Shown here one piece after another: positions 1 to 7,191 of a DNA stretch of 64,000 nucleotides. The first letter of the stretch is position 1; each line of letters starts with the position of its first letter. The notes under the pieces were generated by a model. The model did no database searches. It saw only the letters and a program-made list of their open reading frames with translations, and was not told the DNA's origin. The stretch is taken from contig NZ_CP031557.1 in NCBI RefSeq assembly GCF_003403075.1, positions 744,001-808,000 on the forward strand, written 5' to 3'. This stretch comes from Flavobacterium psychrotrophum. Its GTDB lineage: Bacteria > Bacteroidota > Bacteroidia > Flavobacteriales > Flavobacteriaceae. The position numbers and the translations under genes are program-made.

Positions 1-888
1 TAGGTGAAACGCCGCACCATCTACATAAGGGCTGTTATTCAAAACATCAGTAGGGTAGGCAGTATTATCGCAATTGTGGTCAAAAGCAATAATTTTTACA
101 TAACCAAAACCAGAAGATAACAGTTGCGGGCCAAGGTTGTTATTTATAAAATTCTTCTGCTCGGTAGCATTCATGGTCATGCTCGGCTCGTTGTAGGGGT
201 TCTCGGGTTCATTTTGTGGCGTTATTGCCCATATCTTAATGCCCTGAGCCTGCATGGCCTGTAAATATTTTACAAAATAGTTGGCATATACGCCGTAATT
301 AGCTGATAAAAGGCTACCGCCAATCCAGCCGTTATTGCTTTTCATCCAGTATGGTGCGCTCCATGGAGTGGCCAGTATTTTAATGTTTGGGTTAATAGCC
401 AGTATCTTTTTTAGTATAGGTACAGTATAATCCATAGTAAAGCCATTCAGGCTAAAGTTGGTTAGCGCAGTATCGCCATAGGTGTCGTCGTAGCTATAAG
501 TATATTGGCTTAGGTCTGAAGCACCAATGCTTATGCGTACTACATTAGAGCTAAGCCCGGTTGAAGGGTTAAAAAGGTCTTGTAGTAATGCATTTTGCTG
601 TGTGGCTGCCAAGCCGGCAATAACCTGTGCACTACCATCGGTAAGACTCCATCCATAACCGTCTATGGTTTGGTACGTAGTTCCCGGCGATACTGTAATG
701 GTATTGGCATTGGTACCTGAGTTTGCTGCAAAGTTTACAGTACCCTGTTGTGCCAGGAGAGCGCTTTGGTCGCCTTTAGTAAGCCATGGGGTTACGGTTT
801 GCCCAAACGAGGTAAAGAAACAAAGACCGGCGGCAGTTAGTAAGAGTTGTTTTGCGCGAAAGCGCGAAATGAGTGAATGGTTTTTCAT
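1..888 (-). CDS. GH30-family secreted glycosidase, N-terminal part (runs off left edge)
   Basis: This is a partial gene: 296 codons are visible from the ATG at 886-888 and the reading frame is still open at base 1. Residues 1 to about 30 form a signal peptide ending near SFGQ. A (beta/alpha)8 start follows, with TIDGYGWSLTDG around residues 75-90. WSAPYWMKSN is the conserved GH30 segment, and ITPQNEP (residues 222-228) carries the predicted acid/base Glu227. Known members of the family (glucosylceramidase, endo-beta-1,6-glucanase, xylanase types) hydrolyse beta-linked glycans. The nucleophile Glu and any C-terminal sorting domain lie outside the window, so the exact substrate cannot be named. 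It is transcribed away from the thr operon and separated from it by 318 bp. Confidence 0.85.
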   Translation of the reverse strand, partial: MKNHSLISRFRAKQLLLTAAGLCFFTSFGQTVTPWLTKGDQSALLAQQGTVNFAANSGTNANTITVSPGTTYQTIDGYGWSLTDGSAQVIAGLAATQQNALLQDLFNPSTGLSSNVVRISIGASDLSQYTYSYDDTYGDTALTNFSLNGFTMDYTVPILKKILAINPNIKILATPWSAPYWMKSNNGWIGGSLLSANYGVYANYFVKYLQAMQAQGIKIWAITPQNEPENPYNEPSMTMNATEQKNFINNNLGPQLLSSGFGYVKIIAFDHNCDNTAYPTDVLNNSPYVDGAAFHL

Positions 889-1206
889 GATCGAAATTTT
901 AGTGAAACAAAATTTTAGATATGTTAAAATTAGGTAACTAAAATTCGTGATATGGTAAATATAGCCCTATCAAAAACTCATCACTATAACGGTTTCGGTA
1001 TTACAAAAACTTATTTATAATAATATATTGTGTTGATATTCAGTGGTGTTTTGTACGGTGTTAGCACTATCTTATAGAAAGAGTAAATAAGTTGTTTTGG
1101 CGGAGATATGTGCTCTTTGTAGAGTAAACAAGCCACGAGTTATACAAATTTACGCTCATTGTTTGTGTATATTCGTGTGATTCGTGGCTTTGAGTTATAG
1201 AGAATT
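889..1206. other. Intergenic stretch between GH30 gene and thrC
   Basis: This 318-bp AT-rich gap holds the 5' region of the GH30 gene, near its left end, and the 3' flank of thrC. The only clear structure is the 61-bp palindromic repeat at 1130-1190, listed separately. An open frame at 665-937 reads antisense through the GH30 gene and is not credible. No perfect TAnnTTTG box was found upstream of the GH30 start. Confidence 0.6.
1130..1190. repeat. 60-bp palindromic repeat, copy 1 (AGCCACGA...TCGTGGCT)
   Basis: The outer arms AAGCCACGA (1130-1138) and TCGTGGCTT (1182-1190) are exact reverse complements, with partly matching inner arms. Two further copies of nearly the same length lie at 38383-38442 and 52563-52622. 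This copy sits directly after thrC and could end the thr operon transcript. Confidence 0.75.
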
Positions 1207-2496
1207 CTATTTTTTAAGAAAATCTTTTAGTTCTTCGTAGCTGCTTATTTTTTGTGTGACTTTCTTGCCGTGTAGCACATTTTCTATTTGCTCAGGAATC
1301 GCGATTTCTATATCAAGGTTCTGGGTAATGCTATCGGCAAATTTTACCGGGTGGGCAGTTTCCAGGAATACACCGGTATAACCCGGGTTGTCCTCCATGT
1401 ATTTTTTAAGCCCCAGATAGCCCACGGCACCGTGAGGGTCGCACAGGTATTCGTCTTCAGTATATACTTTTTGCAGGGCAGCAATAGTCTCTGCGTCTGT
1501 AAAAGGGTAGGAGGTAAGTTCGCTATCGAGCGCGCCAAACTCTTTACCAAAAAGCTCCAGTATGCGTATAAAGTTGCTTGGGTTGCTTACATCCATGGCA
1601 TTGCTAAGGGTTTCTACGGTTTGTTTAGGAGTATATTCCTGGCTGTCCATAAAGCGAGGTACAGTATCGTTAGCATTGGTCGATGCTACAAAATGCGCTA
1701 TGGGCAGCCCGATTTTTTTAGCCATCATACCCGCGCAAATGTTGCCAAAGTTACCACTGGGCACACTTACCACAACGGGCTTACCTTTTGCCTTTAGGTC
1801 TTTATAGGCAAAGAAGTAATAGAACATTTGCGGCAGCCAGCGTGCAATGTTTATGGAGTTGGCAGAGGTAAGGCTTATGTCTTTAAGCTCATCATCCAGA
1901 AATGCTTTTTTAACCATATCCTGACAATCGTCAAAATTACCCGACACTTCGAGCGCTTTAATGTTCTGCCCTAACGTAGTGAGCTGTTTTTCCTGCACGT
2001 CGCTAACTTTTCCTGATGGATACAGTATCACGACATTAATATTCTCTACACCTAAGAATCCGCTTGCCACAGCTCCGCCGGTATCGCCGGAAGTTGCTAC
2101 CAATATCGTAATCTTTTTATCTTCGCCCTGCGTAAAGTAATTCAGGCAGCGCGACATAAAACGGGCACCCACATCTTTAAACGCCATAGTTGGCCCGTGA
2201 AACAATTCAAGTGCATAGACATTTTCCTCAACGTTTACCAATGGAAACGGAAATGATAGGGTCTCTTTTACGATATTTCGTAATTTTTCTTCAGGAATTT
2301 CATCACCTACAAACGGCGCAATGGCACGGTAGGCAATTTCTTCGTTGCTGTAGTTTTCAAGGTTTGCTATAAAATCTGCATCCAGTTGCGGAATACTTTC
2401 AGGAAAATATAGCCCTTTATCCTGCGCTATACCGGTTATGGCTGCTTCCTTAAAGCTGGTTTTTATATCGTGGTTGTTTAAGCTGTAGTATTTCAT
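1207..2496 (-). CDS. thrC: Threonine synthase
   Basis: It converts O-phosphohomoserine to threonine with PLP, the last step of threonine synthesis. The protein has 429 residues, typical of the shorter bacterial class. FHGPTMAFKD holds the PLP-binding Lys107, and the phosphate-binding TSGDTGGAVASGF loop lies about 25 residues later. PSGNFGNICAG and the late HGAVGYLGLKKY segment also match the family. It is the last gene of the minus-strand thr operon and starts 13 bp after the PIN toxin gene, so it is almost certainly co-transcribed with the genes upstream. Its 3' flank carries palindromic repeat copy 1. Confidence 0.96.
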   Translation of the reverse strand: MKYYSLNNHDIKTSFKEAAITGIAQDKGLYFPESIPQLDADFIANLENYSNEEIAYRAIAPFVGDEIPEEKLRNIVKETLSFPFPLVNVEENVYALELFHGPTMAFKDVGARFMSRCLNYFTQGEDKKITILVATSGDTGGAVASGFLGVENINVVILYPSGKVSDVQEKQLTTLGQNIKALEVSGNFDDCQDMVKKAFLDDELKDISLTSANSINIARWLPQMFYYFFAYKDLKAKGKPVVVSVPSGNFGNICAGMMAKKIGLPIAHFVASTNANDTVPRFMDSQEYTPKQTVETLSNAMDVSNPSNFIRILELFGKEFGALDSELTSYPFTDAETIAALQKVYTEDEYLCDPHGAVGYLGLKKYMEDNPGYTGVFLETAHPVKFADSITQNLDIEIAIPEQIENVLHGKKVTQKISSYEELKDFLKK

Positions 2497-2509
2497 GGTG
2501 GTTAGTTGC

Positions 2510-2923
2510 TTAATTTTTATTTAAGTACATCTCTGGTGTAATAACTGCCAATGTACTTTTTTTATAGTCTTTCACATTGCGAGTAATGATCGTACTTATT
2601 TTACCATTTTTAACGGCAGAGAAATTTTGAAGCGCATCTTCAAAATCTTTAAAATCAGAATTTACAGCTAGTAGTATTGTATCTTTATTAACCTCAGTAA
2701 GATCAAGTATACTTAAAAGACCTTTTATCTGCTCCATAATAGCTATGTGGCTATTACTTCTTTTTAGGATGTAATATACATTTGCAATAATTATAGGTGT
2801 CAAATAGCCTTTAATAATTTTTTTTTCACACAATGCTAAAATATGTATGGCGTGCACTGAAAAAGGATGACGATCAACAAGAAAGTCAATAATTACATCA
2901 CTATCAATAAGTATATGTTTCAT
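2510..2923 (-). CDS. PIN-domain toxin (VapC-like ribonuclease)
   Basis: This is a predicted Mg-dependent endoribonuclease toxin of 137 residues, a normal length for VapC-like proteins. The PIN acidic residues are visible as Asp7 (ILIDSDVIID), the Glu95-Asp96 pair (FEDAL) and the late TRNVKDY segment with Asp119. The start was set at the ATG at 2921-2923 because it forms a 4-base ATGA overlap with the antitoxin stop, a usual toxin-antitoxin arrangement. A longer frame from 2947 would run well into the antitoxin gene. It lies between thrB and thrC, 13 bp upstream of thrC. Target RNA and toxicity are unknown; a solitary regulatory nuclease is the alternative. Confidence 0.85.
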   Translation of the reverse strand: MKHILIDSDVIIDFLVDRHPFSVHAIHILALCEKKIIKGYLTPIIIANVYYILKRSNSHIAIMEQIKGLLSILDLTEVNKDTILLAVNSDFKDFEDALQNFSAVKNGKISTIITRNVKDYKKSTLAVITPEMYLNKN

Positions 2924-3177
2924 CGAAGGTATTTTTCTTCTAACCACTTATAACGGGACTCTTCATAATCAATATCATCGGCAAGCTTTAAAGAGCCTTT
3001 TAAAGATTTCGTAATTGGGGGAAGTTCATTCTCCTTAATTTCAGCCTTATTTTTTATAATAGCTTTGAGATAATTTTCAATAATATCAGAAAGGCTTCGG
3101 TTTTGCTCTTTAGCAAATTCTTTAGCTCTTTCGATAACATCTTTTTCTTTAATTGTTAAAGTCAGTTTGGTGCTCAT
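2920..3177 (-). CDS. Antitoxin paired with PIN toxin (DUF6364-like, ribbon-helix-helix type)
   Basis: This is an 85-residue charged protein. Its N-terminus MSTKLTLTIKEKDVIERAKE, followed by NRSLSDIIENYLK, has the strand-helix-helix pattern of RHH antitoxins, in which the strand binds operator DNA. The C-terminal half (IDYEESRYKWLEEKYLR) is the usual type of toxin-binding tail. Its stop codon overlaps the toxin start by 4 bases. A perfect Bacteroidota -7 box (3198-3205) lies 20 bp before the start, so the pair can be transcribed independently of the thr promoter. The role follows from the pairing and the fold pattern; the family name is from memory. Confidence 0.8.
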   Translation of the reverse strand: MSTKLTLTIKEKDVIERAKEFAKEQNRSLSDIIENYLKAIIKNKAEIKENELPPITKSLKGSLKLADDIDYEESRYKWLEEKYLR

Positions 3178-3197
3178 AATTAATGTTTTAATATAAA

Positions 3198-3205
3198 CAA
3201 AGATA
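3198..3205 (-). promoter_or_regulatory. -7 promoter box of the toxin-antitoxin pair
   Basis: The minus strand reads TATCTTTG, a perfect match to TAnnTTTG, 20 bases before the antitoxin ATG. No TTG at -33 was found at the expected spacing. Confidence 0.55.
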
Positions 3206-3223
3206 TTAAATCTATGAATAATG

Positions 3224-3253
3224 CACGTGTTGGTTTTTGTTAATTTACACGTG
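3224..3253. repeat. Inverted repeat CACGTGT/ACACGTG at the end of thrB
   Basis: CACGTGT (3224-3230) and ACACGTG (3247-3253) are exact reverse complements 16 bases apart and overlap the thrB stop. This could be a weak terminator between thrB and the toxin-antitoxin pair, or an operator. No U-run follows on the minus strand. Confidence 0.4.
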
Positions 3254-4171
3254 TAGTATTTTTATTCCATCAGCATTTATCGCCGATACATGTACCTCAA
3301 ACGGCACGCCTGTAGGTTCTAATACCGCAGCCATGGCTTTTGCGGCGGCGTCTGCAACTTTGCGGCCTTTGCTTAGCGCAAATACCGATGGTCCCGATCC
3401 TGATATTCCCCCGCCCAGTGCCTCTGCTTCTTTGGCTGCGGCTTTGAGTTCGGCAAATTTTGGTATCAGGATGCTGCGCACCGGCTCTACCAGTTCATCG
3501 TGCAATGATCGGCCTATAAGCGCATAATCTTCAGTATATAAGCCGCTGATAAGCCCGGCGATGTTGCCGCACTGTATCGTGGCTTTTTTAAGGCTGATGT
3601 TCTCTTTAAGTACAGAGCGTGCATCTTTTGTCTTTAGCTCTATCTGCGGATGGATAACGGTGGCATACAACTCGCCCGGCGCTTTTATGGCAATAATATC
3701 AAGCGGATCGTAACTGCGCACCAGCGTAAAACCGCCTAAAAGGGCAGGGGCTACGTTATCGGCATGGGCACTACCGCTGGCCAGCTTTTCACCCTGCATG
3801 GCATATTGCACGAGTTCGGTATTCGTTAGCGGGCTGCCCAATAACTGGTTGATGCCAAAAACTGCACCCGCTGCACTGGCCGCACTGCTGCCTATACCGC
3901 TGCCTGCTTTTATATTTTTTGTGATGCTGATGTTAAAACCAAAATCAGGGTTAAGCGTTTCAATCAGTGCTAAAGCTGCTACACCTGCCACGTTCTTTTC
4001 GGTTTCCAAAGGCAAATCTGCGCCTATGATATTGGTGATGCGAATACCCTTTTCAGCCGTTTTGGCAATGGTCATTTCATCACCCACGCTTTCCAGACAC
4101 AGGCCCAGTACGTCAAACCCGCAGGAAACGTTAGCAATGGTTGCAGGGCAAAATAGTTTTATCTCGTTCAT
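3245..4171 (-). CDS. thrB: Homoserine kinase (GHMP family)
   Basis: It phosphorylates homoserine with ATP to O-phosphohomoserine, the substrate of ThrC. The protein has 307 residues from the ATG at 4169-4171, where MNEIKLFCPATIANVSCGFD matches the family N-terminus; an upstream in-frame extension to 4210 lacks similarity and was dropped. The ATP-binding GHMP motif GSGIGSSAASAAG lies at residues 90-102 and the late glycine-rich motif GGGISGSGPSVFAL near residue 250. It is second in the thr operon, separated from thrA by 282 bp that hold a palindromic insertion, and followed by the toxin-antitoxin pair. Confidence 0.95.
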   Translation of the reverse strand: MNEIKLFCPATIANVSCGFDVLGLCLESVGDEMTIAKTAEKGIRITNIIGADLPLETEKNVAGVAALALIETLNPDFGFNISITKNIKAGSGIGSSAASAAGAVFGINQLLGSPLTNTELVQYAMQGEKLASGSAHADNVAPALLGGFTLVRSYDPLDIIAIKAPGELYATVIHPQIELKTKDARSVLKENISLKKATIQCGNIAGLISGLYTEDYALIGRSLHDELVEPVRSILIPKFAELKAAAKEAEALGGGISGSGPSVFALSKGRKVADAAAKAMAAVLEPTGVPFEVHVSAINADGIKILHV

Positions 4172-4267
4172 TGTTTTTCTTATGCCAATCGTATTAATGC
4201 TGTCGAACATTATCCTTACTCAACTCTTGTCTCTTAATAAGCTACTCTGCATATCTTTAAATCTAAA

Positions 4268-4400
4268 CACATAGGCACATAGCTTTTTTGTGGTAAAAGG
4301 TTCTATAGAAAATAAATTTTACGCATAGCTATGTAAAGCAGAGCTTTTACTATGCAAAACTTTAATTGATTAAGCTCATTATTAGCTATGTATCTATGTG
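4268..4400. repeat. 133-bp inverted-repeat element between thrA and thrB
   Basis: The left arm at 4268-4284 (CACATAGGCACATAGCT) and the right arm at 4384-4400 (AGCTATGTATCTATGTG) are reverse complements at 15 of 17 positions. Further CATAG/CTATG words lie inside. There is no open reading frame. It looks like a MITE-like or REP-like element inserted in the thr operon. Confidence 0.6.
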
Positions 4401-4415
4401 GTATAATTTTTATTT

Positions 4416-4438
4416 ATTCCACGAATTCCACGAATAAA
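4416..4438. repeat. Degenerate CCACGAATTCCACGAAT fragment
   Basis: A short direct repeat of TTCCACGAA sits just after the thrA stop and resembles the arms of the AGCCACGAATT palindromic family. It may be a decayed copy. Confidence 0.3.
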
Positions 4439-4453
4439 ATATCTTTAGATAGC

Positions 4454-6904
4454 CTATTTATTGCCAATACGTATCACATCTGCAAAAATACCTGATGCCG
4501 TTACTGCTGCACCTGCACCTGCACCCTTAATAATAAGCGGCTGGTCGGCATAGCGATCCGTATAAAACAATACGATATTGTCTTTACCTTCAAGATTAAA
4601 AAACGGGTGCGACGCCGGAATGAATTGCAGGCCTACATTGGCCTTACCATTCTCAAACGTGGCAACAAACTTTAGCCTGTCACCCTGAGCTGCGGCTTTT
4701 GCATAAAGCGCATTAAAATGGGCTGCGTTGTTTTCCAGCGAAACCAGGAAGTCATCGTTATTGGTCGTAGCCATACAATGATCCGGCAGGAACGATACGG
4801 TAGCAATATCATCGATCTCAAAATCATAACCGCTTTCACGTATCAGGATCACAAGTTTGCGTTTTACGTCGATACCGCTAAGGTCAATTTTTGGGTCGGG
4901 TTCAGTATAGCCCTCCACCATTGCCTGTTTTACCACATCCCTGAACGAAGTGTTCTCGTTAAAGTTGTTAAATATAAAGTTAAGGCTGCCGCTAAGTACC
5001 GCCTGTATTTTATGCACACGGTCGCCACTGGCTATAAGGTTTTTTAGTGTATCAATTATTGGTAATCCCGCACCCACATTGGTTTCAAATAGGAACGGAG
5101 CATTGTACTGGCGGCTTAGGTTTTTAAGGAATTTATAGTTTTCATATTCAGACGAACAGGCTACTTTGTTACAGGTAACCACGGCAATACTGTTCTTTAA
5201 ATATTGCGCGTAAGTTGCCGCTACATCATGGCTGGCGGTGTTGTCTACAAAAATACTGTTGCGCAGGTTGAGTTCTTTAATTTTGGCAATAAAACCTTCG
5301 GCGCTGGTCGCTTCTCCGTCAGGTAGCAGTTCTTTAAAATTAGCAAGGTCAATACCTTCCTCATCAAAGATCATGGTACGCGAGTTAGAAAGTCCGGCAA
5401 TACGCACATTAATACGCAGGTTATCCCTCAGGTAGTTATACTGGGTTTGTATCTGGTCGAGGAATTTCTCACCCACATTACCCACACCCATTACAAACAG
5501 GTTAAGCTGTACAGTAGCATCTTCAAAAAATGTTTCGTGCAGCGTGTTCAAGGCTTTCTTAACGTCTTTCCTATCAATAACGGCAGAAATGTTACGCTCG
5601 CTTGCACCCTGCGCTATAGCCCTGATGTTGATGTTGTTTTTACCCAAAGAGCTGAACATACGTCCGCTAAGCCCTTGGTGGTTCTTCATGTTTTCGCCTA
5701 CAACGGCAATAATGCTCAATCCGTTTTCTATAATGGCAGGGTAAATTTTGCCCTGTTGAATCTCAAAACCAAATTCGCCGTTTATGGTCGCTTCCGCTTT
5801 TTGAGCTTCTGCATCTACAATACCTAAGCAAATGGAATGTTCACTCGATGCCTGCGTGATAAAAATCACATTGATGTTCTCTTTAGAAATTACATCAAAC
5901 AGACGTTTAGAAAAACCGGACACGCCCACCATACCGGGACCTTCCAGCGTTATGAGCGTAATGTCGTCAACGTTGCTGATGCCGCGTATAGGGTTCTCAC
6001 TTTTTATTTCGGGCACTTTGCTCACGGTACTGCCGTGGGCTTCGGGTTCAAAGGTATTTTTTATGTGCAGGGTAATATCCTTGCTCAATATGGGCTGTAT
6101 GGTAGGGGCGTAGAGTACTTTTGCACCAAAGTGCGATAACTCCATCGCCTCCTCAAATGTAATATACGGTATAGGCTCAGCTTGTTTTACAAGTTTAGGG
6201 TTGGCAGTATAAATACCGTTCACATCGGTCCATATTTCAAGCGAAGGCACCTCTAAGGCTGCTGCTACAATGGCAGCGGTATAATCGCTCCCGCCACGGC
6301 CCAGGGTAGTAGTATGCCCGTCTGCCGCCTGGGATATAAAGCCCGGCATTACGGTAATGCGGTAATTACCCTGCTCAAAGTAATCAAACAACAGGTGGTT
6401 GGTCACTTCAAAGTTTACTACGGCCTTACCATAGCGGCTATTGGTTTTTATTAGTTCGCGGCTGTCGGCAAGCCCGGCATCTTCGCCTTGTGCTTTAAGC
6501 GTTTCGCTAATGATGTATGATGAAAGTACCTCACCGAATGATAAGATAAGGTCTTTAGTGCGTTCAGATAATTCGCCTAAAAGGTAGCAACCGTCTAGTA
6601 AGGTTTCCAGGTGGTTTAGTTCGCGTTTTACATGACTCAGTACCGCGCTTTGTTCCGTTACAGGAATAAGGCTCTTTACAGCGTCGAGGTGGCGTGTTTC
6701 GAGCAAAGCCAGGGCTTCTTTATAAACTTCATCTTTTTCTGAGGCAGCTATGGCAGCATTAAGCAGCACATCGGTAACACCGCCCAGCGCAGATACAATA
6801 ACAATAACAGGTTCTTTTTCTTTTTTTTGTTTTACGATGCCCAGGGCACGTGATATATTTTCGGCGTTGGCTACAGATGTTCCGCCAAATTTGATAACGT
6901 TCAT
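4454..6904 (-). CDS. thrA: Bifunctional aspartokinase/homoserine dehydrogenase
   Basis: It catalyses the first step (aspartate to aspartyl phosphate) and the third step (aspartate semialdehyde to homoserine) of the Thr/Met branch. The protein has 816 residues, the usual length for the fusion. The kinase half starts with NVIKFGGTSVANAENISRAL and includes TLGRGGSDYTAA and LEIWTDVNGIYTANPK. Two ACT-like regulatory segments (about residues 315-445) carry EGPGMVGVSGFSKRLF and HQGLSGRMFSSLG. The dehydrogenase half has the NAD(P) loop at MGVGNVGEKF from residue 472 and VLSGSLNFIFNNF later. Feedback control by threonine is likely from the ACT layout. It is the first structural gene after the Thr-rich leader. 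Confidence 0.97.
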   Translation of the reverse strand: MNVIKFGGTSVANAENISRALGIVKQKKEKEPVIVIVSALGGVTDVLLNAAIAASEKDEVYKEALALLETRHLDAVKSLIPVTEQSAVLSHVKRELNHLETLLDGCYLLGELSERTKDLILSFGEVLSSYIISETLKAQGEDAGLADSRELIKTNSRYGKAVVNFEVTNHLLFDYFEQGNYRITVMPGFISQAADGHTTTLGRGGSDYTAAIVAAALEVPSLEIWTDVNGIYTANPKLVKQAEPIPYITFEEAMELSHFGAKVLYAPTIQPILSKDITLHIKNTFEPEAHGSTVSKVPEIKSENPIRGISNVDDITLITLEGPGMVGVSGFSKRLFDVISKENINVIFITQASSEHSICLGIVDAEAQKAEATINGEFGFEIQQGKIYPAIIENGLSIIAVVGENMKNHQGLSGRMFSSLGKNNINIRAIAQGASERNISAVIDRKDVKKALNTLHETFFEDATVQLNLFVMGVGNVGEKFLDQIQTQYNYLRDNLRINVRIAGLSNSRTMIFDEEGIDLANFKELLPDGEATSAEGFIAKIKELNLRNSIFVDNTASHDVAATYAQYLKNSIAVVTCNKVACSSEYENYKFLKNLSRQYNAPFLFETNVGAGLPIIDTLKNLIASGDRVHKIQAVLSGSLNFIFNNFNENTSFRDVVKQAMVEGYTEPDPKIDLSGIDVKRKLVILIRESGYDFEIDDIATVSFLPDHCMATTNNDDFLVSLENNAAHFNALYAKAAAQGDRLKFVATFENGKANVGLQFIPASHPFFNLEGKDNIVLFYTDRYADQPLIIKGAGAGAAVTASGIFADVIRIGNK

Positions 6905-7116
6905 TCGTATTGGTTTTACAGTAAAGATAGGATTTAAACACAGGTGCTTATGTTATCTTTCGGTAGAAAAATAACCCTTAAGCTGGCTATATGTAATGAT
7001 TATAACCCCTATGGGGTAATTGTGGTGGTAATGCCAACAGTGCCAAATGTCCCTGTAAGGGAAATGGAAGTAGTTAAATATTTGTTGCTGTTAACATTCA
7101 TATACTTACAAATGTA
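6905..7116 (-). promoter_or_regulatory. thr operon leader region (candidate attenuator)
   Basis: The transcript before thrA carries a 30-codon Thr-rich leader ORF that ends 104 bases before the thrA start. A 5-bp hairpin (ACCCC 7013-7017 on the minus strand, GGGGT 7005-7009, loop ATA) overlaps the leader stop codon. A second possible stem pairs GTTGGC (7033-7038) with GCCAGC (6982-6987), and a T5 run follows about 10 bases later (6967-6971). No textbook terminator was found. The mechanism (termination or ribosome stalling) is therefore open, but the Thr-codon bias points to threonine-sensing control. Confidence 0.65.
7009..7101 (-). CDS. thrL: thr operon leader peptide
   Basis: This is a 30-residue ORF just downstream of the thr promoter. 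Nine of its 30 residues are threonine and three are isoleucine, with the cluster GITTTITP at the very end before TAG. It reads MNVNSNKYLTTSISLTG at the start, then TFGTV, then that cluster. This parallels the E. coli ThrL leader, also dense in Thr and Ile codons, whose translation couples charged tRNA levels to attenuation. The ATG lies only 7 bases after the TAnnTTTG box, so the transcript may be nearly leaderless. It was found by reading the minus strand. Its position, composition and stop-codon hairpin all agree, but translation is not proven. Confidence 0.82.
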   Translation of the reverse strand: MNVNSNKYLTTSISLTGTFGTVGITTTITP

Positions 7117-7138
7117 ATAATTTTACATAGCTGACCAA
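7109..7138 (-). promoter_or_regulatory. thr operon promoter
   Basis: The minus strand reads TTG (7136-7138), 19 bases, then TACATTTG (7109-7116). This fits the Bacteroidota consensus TTG-N17 to 20-TAnnTTTG. The expected start site, about 5 bases further on, would fall 1-3 bases before the leader peptide ATG at 7101. Confidence 0.8.
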
Positions 7139-7141
7139 GAG

Positions 7142-7164
7142 GATATTTCGCTTTTGCGAATATC
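7142..7164. repeat. Inverted repeat between divergent thr and nnr genes
   Basis: GATATTTCGC (7142-7151) and GCGAATATC (7156-7164) pair over 9 bp with one bulged T and a TTTT loop. It lies upstream of the thr -33 box and 27 bp before nnr, where an operator for either direction could sit. A hairpin in an unmapped nnr leader is the alternative. Confidence 0.45.
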
Positions 7165-7191
7165 TTAAAAATACAACAAGATACCGGTTAA

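Noticed and set aside
665..937. Plus-strand frame of 90 codons
   Set aside because: It is antisense to the GH30 gene, which has clear family motifs on the minus strand.
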